A stretch of 64,000 bases of DNA from JADJNW01 sp964526645 (GCA_964526645.1 CAZGJN010000021.1:1-64000); one strand, 5' to 3'. Shown: positions 36,118 through 45,562, numbered from the stretch's first letter. A program made the numbers and translations. The notes: a model not told the origin generated them from the sequence alone.

Positions 36118-36912
36118 ATGAAGGAGTCTTTTATCGAGCGATTATTTCAATCTCACCAAAATGCGGAGCAAATACCCTCGCCACTGCAAGTGTGCAACTG
36201 GCTGAACGGGCTTTTAAAAATAATGTTCCCTGATCTTGCAGATCGAAAGTACCGCAACTTGCGCGAATTTGAGCAACACTACAACGAGGTCAATCTGGAG
36301 CTGTACAACATCCTGGGCGTGATGGAAGCAGACTTGCCCCAGCCGGTAGTAGCCGTGGAAGAAGCTTTTTTACAAAAACTCCCTATGGTGTATGAGCGCT
36401 TGCTGAAGGATGCAGAGGCGATTTTGAAAGGAGACCCTGCTGCTGTCAGCAAAACGGAAGTGATTCGCACTTATCCAGGGTTTTTCGCTATTGCGGTATT
36501 CCGCCTGGCGCATGAGTTTTACAGACTCGGCGTTCCACTTATTCCTCGTATCCTCACCGAATATGCCCATAGTGAAACAGGTATTGACATTCATCCAGGA
36601 GCCACTATCGGAGATAGTTTTTGCATAGATCATGGCACCGGCGTTGTGATTGGAGAAACGGTCGAAATTGGCAACCACGTTAAAATCTACCAGGGGGTGA
36701 CCCTCGGCGCGCTCAGTGTGCGAAAGGAATTAGCCAAGACCAAACGCCATCCCACTATTGAGGATCGGGTGGTCATTTATTCCGGTGCAACGATCCTCGG
36801 CGGTGATACGACAATCGGGCACGACAGCATCATCGGCGGTAATGTCTGGATCGTAAAAAGTGTAGCGCCACACTCACGGATTTATTATCGGCAAGAAGAA
36901 GAAATTTTTTAA
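36118..36912 (+). CDS. cysE: Serine O-acetyltransferase
   Basis: Makes O-acetylserine from serine and acetyl-CoA for cysteine synthesis. 264 residues from the ATG at 36118. An N-terminal helical domain is followed by a left-handed beta-helix of hexapeptide repeats: SETGIDIHPGATIGD, FCIDHGTGVVIGE, HVKIYQGVTLGAL, and NVWIVKSVAP. The catalytic His is in IDHGTG. This is the EpsC-like branch. cysM follows 83 bases later in the same direction, making a two-gene cysteine operon. Confidence 0.95.
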   Translation: MKESFIERLFQSHQNAEQIPSPLQVCNWLNGLLKIMFPDLADRKYRNLREFEQHYNEVNLELYNILGVMEADLPQPVVAVEEAFLQKLPMVYERLLKDAEAILKGDPAAVSKTEVIRTYPGFFAIAVFRLAHEFYRLGVPLIPRILTEYAHSETGIDIHPGATIGDSFCIDHGTGVVIGETVEIGNHVKIYQGVTLGALSVRKELAKTKRHPTIEDRVVIYSGATILGGDTTIGHDSIIGGNVWIVKSVAPHSRIYYRQEEEIF

Positions 36913-36995
36913 TTTGCGAATCTGCTGATTTACCGATAGCGAATTTCAACTTAATTACATCGGCAAAGGCACAAATCACTATATCTGCCTATCAA

Positions 36996-37880
36996 ATGCA
37001 AAGTATTTTAAAACTCGTCGGCAATACGCCTTTAGTCGAAATCACCAAAGTTTTTTCTAAGCCCGGCATCTCCATTTACGGCAAGCTGGAAGGTAATAAC
37101 CCCGGTGGTTCTGTGAAAGACAGAGCAGCCTATGGCATGATTAAAGGCGCTTTGGATCGCGGCGACATCCAGCCCGGCATGCGCCTCATCGAAGCGACCA
37201 GCGGCAATACGGGCATCGCATTGGCTATGATCGCGCGCTTATTTGGTTTGGATATCACGCTTCTGATGCCCAATAATTCTACAATCGAACGAGTTCAAAC
37301 GATGCGTGCTTACGGTGCGGAGGTGATTCTCACTCCTGCCGAAAAAGGCGGAATTGAGTACTCTCGCGAATTGGCGGATGAAATGGTGGCGCAAGGCGGC
37401 TATTTTATGTTGAATCAGTTTGCTAATCCCGACAACTGGGGCATGCACTACCGAACTACAGGACCCGAAATCTGGCGCGATACCCAGGGCAAAGTCACTC
37501 ATTTTATCTCTTCCATGGGTACTACCGGTACGATCATGGGCGTGTCGCGCTACTTGAAGGAGCAAAATCCAGCGGTACAAATCGTAGGCGTACAACCGAC
37601 CGATGGTGCCAGTATTCCCGGCATTCGGCGCTGGTCACCTGCGTTTTTGCCCAAAATTTTCGAGCGCGAGCGGGTAGATCAGGTTATTGACGTTTCGGAG
37701 GAAGAAGCCACCACTATGATGCGACGCTTGGCGAAAGAAGACGCGATCTTCGCTGGGATGAGCAGCGGGGGCGCTGTAATGGCTGCCCAAAAACTTGCCC
37801 AAACAATTGATGAAGGGCTTATCGTGTGCATCATCTGCGACCGGGGCGACCGCTACCTTTCTTCGGGTATTTTTGAATAA
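36996..37880 (+). CDS. cysM: Cysteine synthase B (O-acetylserine sulfhydrylase)
   Basis: PLP enzyme using O-acetylserine and sulfide or thiosulfate to make cysteine. 294 residues. PLP Lys41 is in NPGGSVKDRA, the substrate loop is EATSGNTGIALAMIA, the phosphate loop is SMGTTGTIMGVSR, and the C-terminus has ICDRGDRYLS as in CysM rather than CysK. The gene pairs with cysE. The PLP gamma-lyase upstream could link it to methionine turnover. Confidence 0.95.
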   Translation: MQSILKLVGNTPLVEITKVFSKPGISIYGKLEGNNPGGSVKDRAAYGMIKGALDRGDIQPGMRLIEATSGNTGIALAMIARLFGLDITLLMPNNSTIERVQTMRAYGAEVILTPAEKGGIEYSRELADEMVAQGGYFMLNQFANPDNWGMHYRTTGPEIWRDTQGKVTHFISSMGTTGTIMGVSRYLKEQNPAVQIVGVQPTDGASIPGIRRWSPAFLPKIFERERVDQVIDVSEEEATTMMRRLAKEDAIFAGMSSGGAVMAAQKLAQTIDEGLIVCIICDRGDRYLSSGIFE

Positions 37881-37937
37881 TTCTTTTTTCGCAATCGCAT
37901 TTTCGTCATTTTACTGGCAAATATGCCGCAGACCTCC

Positions 37938-37945
37938 TATTTTTG
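37938..37945 (+). promoter_or_regulatory. -7 promoter element before haem lipoprotein 1
   Basis: TATTTTTG fits TAnnTTTG, with CTGG 20 bases upstream in the -33 place. Transcription from about 37949 favours the ATG at 37967. Confidence 0.55.
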
Positions 37946-37966
37946 TTCCCTCAAAAACAAGAAATT

Positions 37967-38575
37967 ATGAAAATCCAAATAGCGGTATTCCTATTCTTTG
38001 CAATGTTGGTAAGCTTTCTGGCTTGCAAAAAAGATAACAACAAAGCCGATTCACAAGAAAAAATCGTAGCAGATGATGCTACCGCCCAGTTTTTTCAGCA
38101 GGGTGAACAGATCGCCGCTACCCTTACCGATGCCTGGAGCAGCCAGGTACAAAAAGTGCTTCAGCAAAATGATGTAGCAACGGCGCTACCTTATTGCACC
38201 ACGAAAGGACTGGCAGTAGCCGATAGCCTGCAAAACCTGAACGGCATCGCCATTCGGCGCGTCAGCCAACGCCCGCGCAACCTCGAAAATCAGCCTAATA
38301 CCATCGAATTGCTCCTCCTGCGGCAAGTCGTTGAAATTAAAAATTCGGGCATGGAACTAAAGCCAGTTCGCCACCAAATAGATGAATATACCGTTGCGCT
38401 GATGGTGCCTATTTTCGCTGAAAAAAACTGCCTGAGTTGCCACGGCAAAGTTGGCGAGGATATCAAATCGGAAGACTACGCTATTATCAAACAACAATAT
38501 CCTCAAGATCAGGCTATTAATTACAAAGCAGGTGACATCATGGGCGGCTATTTCTTGTCGTTCAGAGGGCAATAA
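37967..38575 (+). CDS. DUF3365 (Tll0287-like) c-type haem lipoprotein 1
   Basis: 202-residue lipoprotein with lipobox FLAC (Cys20). A single c-type haem motif, CLSCH, lies near residue 157 in KNCLSCHGKVGEDIKSEDY. The preceding region (LPYCTTKGLAVADSLQNL, IRRVSQRPRN) matches the DUF3365/Tll0287-like haem-sensor fold. The function in Bacteroidota is unknown, probably redox or gas sensing or electron transfer in the periplasm. A paralogue follows 192 bases downstream. Confidence 0.9.
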   Translation: MKIQIAVFLFFAMLVSFLACKKDNNKADSQEKIVADDATAQFFQQGEQIAATLTDAWSSQVQKVLQQNDVATALPYCTTKGLAVADSLQNLNGIAIRRVSQRPRNLENQPNTIELLLLRQVVEIKNSGMELKPVRHQIDEYTVALMVPIFAEKNCLSCHGKVGEDIKSEDYAIIKQQYPQDQAINYKAGDIMGGYFLSFRGQ

Positions 38576-38767
38576 ACCATAGGGGCAGGGGCATTGGAAA
38601 TTCAGCCGTGGTAGTCTTACGACTTTTCATTTGGGGCTTCCTGCCTGCAATTTGAAATTTCAGTACAAAACGAAACAACTGAATGGTAGGTTTCTTCAAT
38701 GTGATTCCAATTACAGAACCATTCCTAATTTTTCCGGATATTTGAAACTCAAAATGGTTGCTGTACC

Positions 38768-39373
38768 ATGAAAATAAACCTCTTTAGCTTCTTTTTTGCA
38801 AGTGTGCTACTTGGACTGGGAGCATGCAATAACCAGCCAAAAGTATCTAACTGGGACGAGACCAAGTACCGCGAACGCGGGCTGGAAATAGTGGCTATGA
38901 CCCAAGCAACGATGAGTACTCAGCTCAAAAAAGCATTGGAAAAAGGCGGGGTACCCAATGCTATACAATATTGCAATCTGGCTGCATACTCAATCACAGA
39001 TAGTTTGTCAAACATTCATCGTGCTACGATTCGTCGGGTGACGGATAAGCCGCGCAATCCGAACAGTGCCATGCAGGCACAGGAGCAAGAAGTTTTCAAT
39101 CAATTTCAGTCAAAATGGGATGGCAAGCAGCCGTTAGCGCCAATTGTCAAGCAATTGCAAAATGGCGAAATCGCTTTTTTTGCTCCAATCGGTGTGCAGG
39201 CTTTTTGTACTCAATGCCACGGCAAATTGGGAGAAACCCTTTCATCCGAAAACTATGCTGTCATTCAAAATTTATATCCAGCGGATAAAGCCATTGGCTA
39301 CACAGAAGGCGATCTGAGAGGGATGTGGCATATCAGCATGCAAGCCAACTCGTCTGCATCGCCATCATTTTGA
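38768..39373 (+). CDS. DUF3365 (Tll0287-like) c-type haem lipoprotein 2
   Basis: 201-residue paralogue of the preceding gene. Lipobox LGAC (Cys20), family region IQYCNLAAYSITDSLSNIHR and IRRVTDKPRNPN, and haem site CTQCH in QAFCTQCHGKLGETLSSENY. Colinear with its neighbour over the whole length but clearly diverged, so an old tandem duplication. Sits just before the RND operon terminator on the other strand. Confidence 0.9.
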   Translation: MKINLFSFFFASVLLGLGACNNQPKVSNWDETKYRERGLEIVAMTQATMSTQLKKALEKGGVPNAIQYCNLAAYSITDSLSNIHRATIRRVTDKPRNPNSAMQAQEQEVFNQFQSKWDGKQPLAPIVKQLQNGEIAFFAPIGVQAFCTQCHGKLGETLSSENYAVIQNLYPADKAIGYTEGDLRGMWHISMQANSSASPSF

Positions 39374-39480
39374 AACGGACTTGCTCCAAGTCATCAGTTG
39401 TTTGGCAGCCCAATTTCTGCATGAGCATCTTATTGAACTTTTTTGATGAAAAAATTGGTGCTGGGTCAAATGTAGGGATG

Positions 39481-39513
39481 TGATTTCGTAAATCTTTGAG
39501 ATTTGCGAAAGCT
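39481..39513. repeat. 33-base dispersed palindrome, copy C
   Basis: Arms TGATTTCGTAAATCTT and GAGATTTGCGAAAGCT. Same orientation as copy A at 26626. Confidence 0.8.
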
Positions 39514-39602
39514 GAATACAAAAAACTATTCCTGCCAATCAGAAAAATCAGTCAATCTCCCAAGCGCATCAGATTTTGCGAACAAAGCCGAAAGAATTTT
39601 TC

Positions 39603-39636
39603 TCAAAAAAAGCCGGAAGCCTCCACGACCTCCGGC
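39603..39636 (-). terminator. Terminator of tetR-tolC-adaptor-RND operon
   Basis: Minus strand: GCCGGA (39636-39631) and TCCGGC (39617-39612), then a run of seven T. Confidence 0.8.
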
Positions 39637-39721
39637 ATCAGAAAAATGCGGATAGTATTTTTTGTTGAAATGTTGAAGTGTTGATAACATTACTCCATCA
39701 CGCCATTATTCCGGTATTTCA

Positions 39722-42700
39722 TTACACCAAATCGGTATCTTTTTCAATCTTCGGCGGCAGTAGTTTGTACATCACTGGTGTGACCAATCTGGACAATAGC
39801 GTCGAACTAATCAAACCACCAATCAATACTAGCGCCAGCGGCGAGTACAGTGGACTGTATTCGATTACCAGCGGTATCAAACCTCCGATAGCAGTCATGG
39901 AAGTCAATAAAATCGGTACGAAACGAATCTCTCCGGCTTCCTGGATGGCCTCGATGAGGGACCTGCCTTGCTCGCGGAGTTGGTTGGTGAAGTCCACCAG
40001 CAGAATCGAGTTTTTCACTTCGATGCCTGCTAATGCGATCAGACCAATGGTGGCGGTAAAGGACAGTGTTTCACCGAAGATCAGCAGGATCAAAACTGCG
40101 CCAATAAAGCCCAGCGGTATCACTGATAATACGATCAATGTGCTTTTAAAGGTTTTGAATTCCAAAATCAGTACGCCAAACAAGCCGAAAACCGTGATCA
40201 AAATGATAATGCCGATGCCAGCAAAGCTCTCTTCCTGGCTTTCTACTTCGCCCGCTACTTTGTAGCTAAAACCTTCGGGGAACTCGAAATTGGCTAATTC
40301 CTCGGTCAGTTCGGCATTGATTTCACTGGTCAGGTAGCCTGATTGTACTAGCGCGGTCACGGTCACGTAGCGCTCCTTGTCGAAGTGGCGAATGGTGTTG
40401 GTGGAGGTCTTGAATTCTACATCGGCTACTTGCCGCAATGGAAGGGCTACTCCGGCTAAATTGTTGACGTACAGCTTATCAAATACGCTCATATCCTGCG
40501 CCTTGCCGGGTTTGGGCAGCGTCACCAGGATGTCGTATTCGTCCCCATCTTCGTTGCGAAATTTGCCAATATCCAATCCTGCGATACCCATGCGCACGGT
40601 GCGATCAATCTCCGCAATCGGCACACCCAAGGCGGCGGCTTTTTCTTTGTTGATATTGATTGCCAGGTCGGTTTTCTGGGTTTTGAGCGGATTGGTCACG
40701 TAGATCGTTCCTGCAGTATTGGTAATCATATCCTCTACTTGAGCAGCTACCGTGCGCAAGGTGTCGAGGTTTTCACCAAAAACGCGGATGGCAATCGGCG
40801 CTTCAATGGGTGGTCCCTGCTCGAAGTTTTGCACTACAATTTTCGCGTTTGGATAATATTTGAATTCCTGGCGCAACTCATCTATAAATGCTTCTTTTTC
40901 TTCGAGTTCTACTTCGTGCAGTTGTATAAAAATCTGAGCAATATTCTCGGCTTCTTCATTGGCAATCACATTATAATACACCCTCGGATTGCCACGACCT
41001 ACGTTGGAAGCGTAGTATTTAATCAGTTCTTTTTCAGCTAATTTCTTCTCTACATCGCGCACTACGCGGTCGGTTTCGTACAAATTTGTCCCTTGTGGCG
41101 TTTCTACATTGATTAAAAACATAGGGCGGTCGGAGGCTGGAAACAGGCTAAAACCAACGGCTGGAATCAGCGCCAATGAAGCAATGAAAATCAACACAGC
41201 AATTACCAACGTGAACCAGGGATAGCGTAAGGCGCGCTTGAGCAGTGGTGCATAGCTGGCGTTGATACCTCTTTTAAAGGCGCGGAAAACGAAGTTTCCT
41301 TCAGGATTTTCATGGTTGCTCAAAATTCGGCTCGACAGGAAAGGAACAATCGTCAAAGATACTGCTAGTGAAGCAAGCACAGTCGAAACGACTGCCATCG
41401 GCAAGCTGCGAATAAAATCTCCGGCGTTGCCGGGCAAATAAAGCAAGGGCAAGAACGCCAACACCAGCGTAGCCGTACACCCCATTACCGCCAAGCCAAT
41501 CTGCTTAGTGGCTTCAATCGCAGCTTTGCGTTTGGGGTAGCCCATGCGCAGGTAGCGCTCGATGTTTTCCACCACCACTATCGAGTCGTCCACGAGGATA
41601 CCGAGCGCAACGATCATCCCTGCAATACTCAACTGGTTGAGGGTATAACCGAATAAATTCAGGAGGGTCAAGCCAATCGAAAGCGACAACGGGATGGAAA
41701 TCATCACCACCAGCGAAGCCCGTGTGCCGAGTGGCAAAAGGGTAATCAACACCAAACAGATCGCAATGGCAAAGTCTTTGGCGAAGCGCGACAAGCGGTT
41801 TTTTACACTGGTCGGCTGGTCAAAAACTTTGTAAAAATCCATATTTTTCGGCAGTTGCGCTTCAAACTTATCGAATATGGGCTGCACTTGGTCGTTCACC
41901 GCAAAAATATCCTGCGCCGCTTTTTGCGAAACGGTGATAAAAACCGCGCGGTGTCCGTTCAGTCGTGTCAAGTGATTTTCATTCTGATAATCCATGCGCA
42001 CCGTGCCGATGTCTTTGAGGTAAATTACCTGCCCGTTGCCAGAGTAAACGACTGTGTTTTCAATTTCCTCGAGGGTTTTGTAATTGCCGCTGGTTTTGAC
42101 GTTGAATTTTTTGGTGCTGACGTTCACGTTGCCGCCAGGGATGTTCAAATTCTCGGTTTGGAGCACATTCATCACCGCATTGGTGGGAATGCGCATTTGC
42201 GCCATTTTTTCCAGGTTCAACTCTACGCGTACTTGTTGGTCGGGAAAACCCCAAGTATCAATGTTTTTGAGCGATCGAATCTTCTCCAGTTCGGTGGTCA
42301 GTTTTTCTGCTTCTTCTTCCAATTGTGCATAACTCGCTGTTTCGCTGATGATTGCCATTTGGAAAATATTCACATCTGCGGGCGAGATTTTCAATACATC
42401 TATTCGGTAAATATCTTGCGGCAAATCGCGCTGCAAGGAACTTACTTCGCGTATTACCTCCTGGTATTTTTCGTCCACATCCACGCCCCACTCGTATTCC
42501 ACTCGAATCAGTGCAATGCCATCCGAGATGTCGGAAATGATTTGGTCAATGTCTTCAAATTCGTTGAAGCGCTTTTCCATTGGGTCCACCACTTGCTCTT
42601 CCATATCGCTCGGCGACGCGCCTGGATACACCACGATCACCGAAAAGCCCGGAAATACTGGCTCTGGGTCTTCGCCTTTGGGCATACTGAGCAAGGAAAA

Positions 42701-42778
42701 GATACCCAATGCCAATACACCGAGGAATATGACCAGCGTAAACTGGTAGTTTTTGACTGAGAATTCAGCGATTTTCAT
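39722..42778 (-). CDS. RND family efflux transporter permease
   Basis: Inner-membrane proton-driven pump of 1018 residues (AcrB/MexB superfamily). The first helix is followed by a large periplasmic porter domain. TM4 carries the paired Asp residues of the proton relay (ALGILVDDSIVVVENIE), and a second long periplasmic domain follows, giving the duplicated plan. Length is typical. The last helix bundle contains IGLIALAGIEVKNSILLVD. The substrate cannot be told. It works with the adaptor and TolC encoded upstream on the same strand. Confidence 0.95.
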   Translation of the reverse strand: MKIAEFSVKNYQFTLVIFLGVLALGIFSLLSMPKGEDPEPVFPGFSVIVVYPGASPSDMEEQVVDPMEKRFNEFEDIDQIISDISDGIALIRVEYEWGVDVDEKYQEVIREVSSLQRDLPQDIYRIDVLKISPADVNIFQMAIISETASYAQLEEEAEKLTTELEKIRSLKNIDTWGFPDQQVRVELNLEKMAQMRIPTNAVMNVLQTENLNIPGGNVNVSTKKFNVKTSGNYKTLEEIENTVVYSGNGQVIYLKDIGTVRMDYQNENHLTRLNGHRAVFITVSQKAAQDIFAVNDQVQPIFDKFEAQLPKNMDFYKVFDQPTSVKNRLSRFAKDFAIAICLVLITLLPLGTRASLVVMISIPLSLSIGLTLLNLFGYTLNQLSIAGMIVALGILVDDSIVVVENIERYLRMGYPKRKAAIEATKQIGLAVMGCTATLVLAFLPLLYLPGNAGDFIRSLPMAVVSTVLASLAVSLTIVPFLSSRILSNHENPEGNFVFRAFKRGINASYAPLLKRALRYPWFTLVIAVLIFIASLALIPAVGFSLFPASDRPMFLINVETPQGTNLYETDRVVRDVEKKLAEKELIKYYASNVGRGNPRVYYNVIANEEAENIAQIFIQLHEVELEEKEAFIDELRQEFKYYPNAKIVVQNFEQGPPIEAPIAIRVFGENLDTLRTVAAQVEDMITNTAGTIYVTNPLKTQKTDLAININKEKAAALGVPIAEIDRTVRMGIAGLDIGKFRNEDGDEYDILVTLPKPGKAQDMSVFDKLYVNNLAGVALPLRQVADVEFKTSTNTIRHFDKERYVTVTALVQSGYLTSEINAELTEELANFEFPEGFSYKVAGEVESQEESFAGIGIIILITVFGLFGVLILEFKTFKSTLIVLSVIPLGFIGAVLILLIFGETLSFTATIGLIALAGIEVKNSILLVDFTNQLREQGRSLIEAIQEAGEIRFVPILLTSMTAIGGLIPLVIEYSPLYSPLALVLIGGLISSTLLSRLVTPVMYKLLPPKIEKDTDLV

Positions 42779-42800
42779 TTCTTGAGACTTTTAGATGTAA

Positions 42801-42888
42801 GATACCAGATGCCAGATCAACTCAATCACAGCAGGTGTTGTGCAAAAAAAATTGCTGCAAAAAGTCAGGCATCTCCAAATCTGGTATC
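42801..42888. repeat. Imperfect inverted repeat between adaptor and RND genes
   Basis: GATACCAGATGCC at 42801 faces an ATCTGGTATC at 42879-42888 (matching the complement of GATACCAGAT). It encloses about 70 bases. Lies next to a second repeat at 42904. Confidence 0.55.
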
Positions 42889-42903
42889 CGACATTAATTT
42901 TTG

Positions 42904-42977
42904 AATGTAAAATGTAAAACCGCAAAAGGAGAAGCTTTTTATCTTTTGAATTTTACATTTTGCAGTTTTGCGGTTTA
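42904..42977. repeat. TGTAAAA/CCGCAAAA repeat, copy 2
   Basis: The left arm has AATGTAAAATGTAAAACCGC. The right arm has TTTTACATTTTGC and AGTTTTGCGGTTT, so it is an inverted pair. It overlaps the stop codon of the adaptor gene. Related to the element at 13179-13264. Confidence 0.65.
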
Positions 42978-44039
42978 ATTTATAATTTTAATAATGGACT
43001 CTTCCGTGAGATAAGCCGAACCATCGGTGATGATTTTTGCGCCAAGCTGTAAACCACTGGAGATCATTACCTTGTCGTTACGAATAAAGGCGACGCGTAC
43101 GGGTACTTTCTGCACCTTGTTGCCATTAGGTACAAATACGAAGGCATTTGCGCCATTGCCTTCGATGATGGCATCTACAGGCACGCTGAGGTAAGAGCCG
43201 TTTTTTAAACCATCAATTTTCAGCGTTGCAAACATTCCATACGTAAATTTTTTACCCTGCGTATCAAATTTAAATTCAACCGGATACAAGCCACTCGTGG
43301 GGTCAGCGCTCTGAGGGAGTTCACTCACGCGGGCGGTAAAATTTTGGTTCGGATAAGCATCGAAAGTAAGCGTAGCGTGGTCGCCCACTTTTAAGCGCAC
43401 AAAGTCCTTATCGGTCAGACCTGCCTTCACAACCCAATCACTGGGGCTGGCGGCGTGCATTATAAAAACGGGGTTACCGGGATTGGTGAGTTCACCTTCG
43501 TTCATCAGTTTTTTGAGGATTTTGCCTGTAATTGGGGCGCGGATTTCAGAATAACTCAAATTAAATTGGGCAATTTGTAAATTTTCTTTGGCAACATTCA
43601 AAGCGGTGGTCGCATTTTGCACTTGCTCTAAAGTTGCAACCGAGTCACGATAAAGATTTTGCGCACGTTGCAGATCGCGTTCTGCTTTTTTCACGCTTTC
43701 TTGCGCCTGCGTTACTTGCGCTTGGATTTCGGTGAGGTTCAGCTTCGCCAAAAGTTGTCCTTTTTTCACGCTCGCGCCTTCGTCCACGAGGATGCGGTCA
43801 ATCACGCCACCGGTTTTGAACGAAAGCCGGGCTTCGGAGTCCGATTCGACTGAACCAGTGGCAGTGACTGCTTCTGATGATGTAGATTGTTCAACGGTGC
43901 TTACTTTCACGGGGATTTCTTCCTGTGTGTTGGGCGGTAATGCCTCTTCGGGTGCCTCTTTTTTGCTACAAGCCACAATGAACAGGAGTGCCGCCACAGC
44001 AATAGTCAAGGTGATTTGGATAATAGATTGAGTTTTCAT
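42975..44039 (-). CDS. RND efflux periplasmic adaptor (membrane fusion protein)
   Basis: 354 residues; lipoprotein with lipobox IVAC (Cys24). HlyD-like plan: biotinyl-lipoyl hairpin (GGVIDRILVDEGASVKKGQLLAKL), alpha-hairpin coiled coil (VKKAERDLQRAQNLYRDSVAT), second lipoyl half (RAPITGKILKKLMNEGE), beta-barrel and membrane-proximal domain. It bridges the pump and TolC. The start at 44039 is the only Met at the head of the signal peptide. The 3' end overlaps a TGTAAAA/CCGCAAAA repeat. Confidence 0.94.
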   Translation of the reverse strand: MKTQSIIQITLTIAVAALLFIVACSKKEAPEEALPPNTQEEIPVKVSTVEQSTSSEAVTATGSVESDSEARLSFKTGGVIDRILVDEGASVKKGQLLAKLNLTEIQAQVTQAQESVKKAERDLQRAQNLYRDSVATLEQVQNATTALNVAKENLQIAQFNLSYSEIRAPITGKILKKLMNEGELTNPGNPVFIMHAASPSDWVVKAGLTDKDFVRLKVGDHATLTFDAYPNQNFTARVSELPQSADPTSGLYPVEFKFDTQGKKFTYGMFATLKIDGLKNGSYLSVPVDAIIEGNGANAFVFVPNGNKVQKVPVRVAFIRNDKVMISSGLQLGAKIITDGSAYLTEESIIKIIN

Positions 44040-44072
44040 TTTATTAGATATTAGATTTTTGATTTTTAAAAT

Positions 44073-44146
44073 GAAAGTTGATAAGGTTGAGGGAGTTGAG
44101 GAGGTTGAGTTGTGGAAACTCAACCCTCTCCACTTTCCCCACTTTC
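44073..44146. repeat. GGTTGAG-rich imperfect hairpin between tolC and adaptor
   Basis: Inner stem GGTTGAGTT (44103-44111) and AACTCAACC (44117-44125), with outer GAAAGT and ACTTTC arms. The left half repeats a GTTGAGG unit. A similar AAGTTGAAAG string is near 52483. Confidence 0.55.
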
Positions 44147-44149
44147 ATA

Positions 44150-45493
44150 CTACTTCCCCAATGCTCTTTGCACTTCGGTCCACTTCTGCCAGACATTGGA
44201 AAGGTTGATGGATTGTTGCAATTCAGCATTCGTCAATTCGTTTCGAGCGTCGAGGTATTCGATGTAAAGTGCTTGCCCTTCGCGATATTGCTTGCTCACA
44301 TCATCAAAATAGCGTTTTGCGAAAGCGACTTGTACTTGGCTGCTCTTGAAAATCTGCAAGGCGGACTGATAGTCTCGCACCGATGTATTCAATTGCAAAG
44401 CCAATTGGTCGGCGACTTGCTCGCGCTGCGTTTGCACCGTAGCGACGTCCATTTCTGCCATTTTGATTTTTTGCCTATTGCGGTTACCATTATAAATCGG
44501 CAGATCAATCGAAACCCCACCCAGGAGATAAAATGAGCCGTTGCCCACCTCAAAGTCAAAACCCTGCGAGCCGGCATCCACGAAAGCGTTCACCTTCGGG
44601 ATTTGGTAGGATGCATTGAGTTTTAGCGCGGTTTGATTAAGCCCTTGAGCGACGGTCAGCTTGCGCAATTCGTCCCGATTCTCTGTCGAACCTTCAAAGC
44701 TGGTTTGAAAATCATAACCAATTTGCTTGAACGATTCATCTTCGGCGATCGGCGTGTCGAAAGGCTTATTGAGCAGGAAATTAAAATAAGCGGTGGCGTT
44801 TTGCACATTGTTTTGAGCTTCAGCTAATTGCGCTTCCACTTTGACAATTTCGCTCTCTGAGCGCGTCACTGCCGTTCGATTGATCATATCGTTTTCATAC
44901 AGTTTTTGGTTCACCCGCAGGCTTTCGCGCAAAAGCGCCAGGGCATTCTGGTAGATTCGGGTGGCTTCGATAGCTTGCAAATAACGGAAATAGGCGAGCC
45001 GGATGTCTTTCGACAGTTCCTGTTTATAAATTTCAATATCCACTTGTTGCAAATCAATCATCTGTTCTTTGAGCTGCTTGTTGTATCTAATATCTTGGTT
45101 AACAATCGGATATGTGGCACGGATTTTTACATCATAGAAATTATTCGGATTGAAATTCTCGTTTACATTTTCGATTTGCGGGAAGCGATTCATACCCGTC
45201 AGTTCATTCAGGGTAGCGTACACCGGATTCATCAGATCGCCTACCGGAATGCTGATAGAACGACCACCTGCCGCCAGCGTGTAAGTACCGTTGAGATTGA
45301 CCGAAGGCAGAAATAATCCTTTGGCTTCTTCCAGGGCGTAGAGGCTTTTTTGCAACTGGAAATTTTGCTGTTTGAGTACATCGCTGTTGGCGATTCCCTC
45401 CTGGATGTAGCCGTCGAGCAGCGTACTTTGCGCGCTACCATAAAAACGCCATCCAAGCAGCACGATGATGAAAAAAATGCGGATGATTCTCAT
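44150..45493 (-). CDS. TolC family outer-membrane efflux protein
   Basis: 447 residues with a signal peptide (ending YGSAQ). Two copies of the OEP repeat with long helical hairpins (LRVNQKLYENDMINRTAVTRSE; KRYFDDVSKQYREGQALYIEYLD) and aromatic beta strands. It makes the outer-membrane exit duct for the RND pump. The gene follows tetR with a palindromic operator-like site in the 69-base gap. Confidence 0.94.
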   Translation of the reverse strand: MRIIRIFFIIVLLGWRFYGSAQSTLLDGYIQEGIANSDVLKQQNFQLQKSLYALEEAKGLFLPSVNLNGTYTLAAGGRSISIPVGDLMNPVYATLNELTGMNRFPQIENVNENFNPNNFYDVKIRATYPIVNQDIRYNKQLKEQMIDLQQVDIEIYKQELSKDIRLAYFRYLQAIEATRIYQNALALLRESLRVNQKLYENDMINRTAVTRSESEIVKVEAQLAEAQNNVQNATAYFNFLLNKPFDTPIAEDESFKQIGYDFQTSFEGSTENRDELRKLTVAQGLNQTALKLNASYQIPKVNAFVDAGSQGFDFEVGNGSFYLLGGVSIDLPIYNGNRNRQKIKMAEMDVATVQTQREQVADQLALQLNTSVRDYQSALQIFKSSQVQVAFAKRYFDDVSKQYREGQALYIEYLDARNELTNAELQQSINLSNVWQKWTEVQRALGK

Positions 45494-45513
45494 AACATTA
45501 GTTGTTTATTTTA

Positions 45514-45526
45514 TGAACGCTGTTTA
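45514..45526. promoter_or_regulatory. Second TetR operator-like site before tolC
   Basis: TGAACGCTGTTTA differs by one base from the perfect palindrome TGAACGCTGTTCA before tetR. It sits in the tetR-tolC gap, 21 bases upstream of the tolC ATG, and could give extra repression. Confidence 0.7.
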
Positions 45527-45562
45527 TTGTGCTTTTAAAATTTTTTGCTCTTCTGGCAATGC

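Larger units (their letters stand above)
39374..39721. other. 348-base convergent intergenic region
   Basis: Between the haem lipoproteins and the RND pump gene. Contains palindromic repeat copy C (39481-39513) and the minus-strand terminator of the efflux operon (39603-39636). No gene. Confidence 0.65.

Noticed and set aside
41855..42760. Rightward 301-codon open frame inside the RND pump gene
   Set aside because: Complementary shadow of the highly conserved pump; composition shows His/Phe-rich antisense bias.
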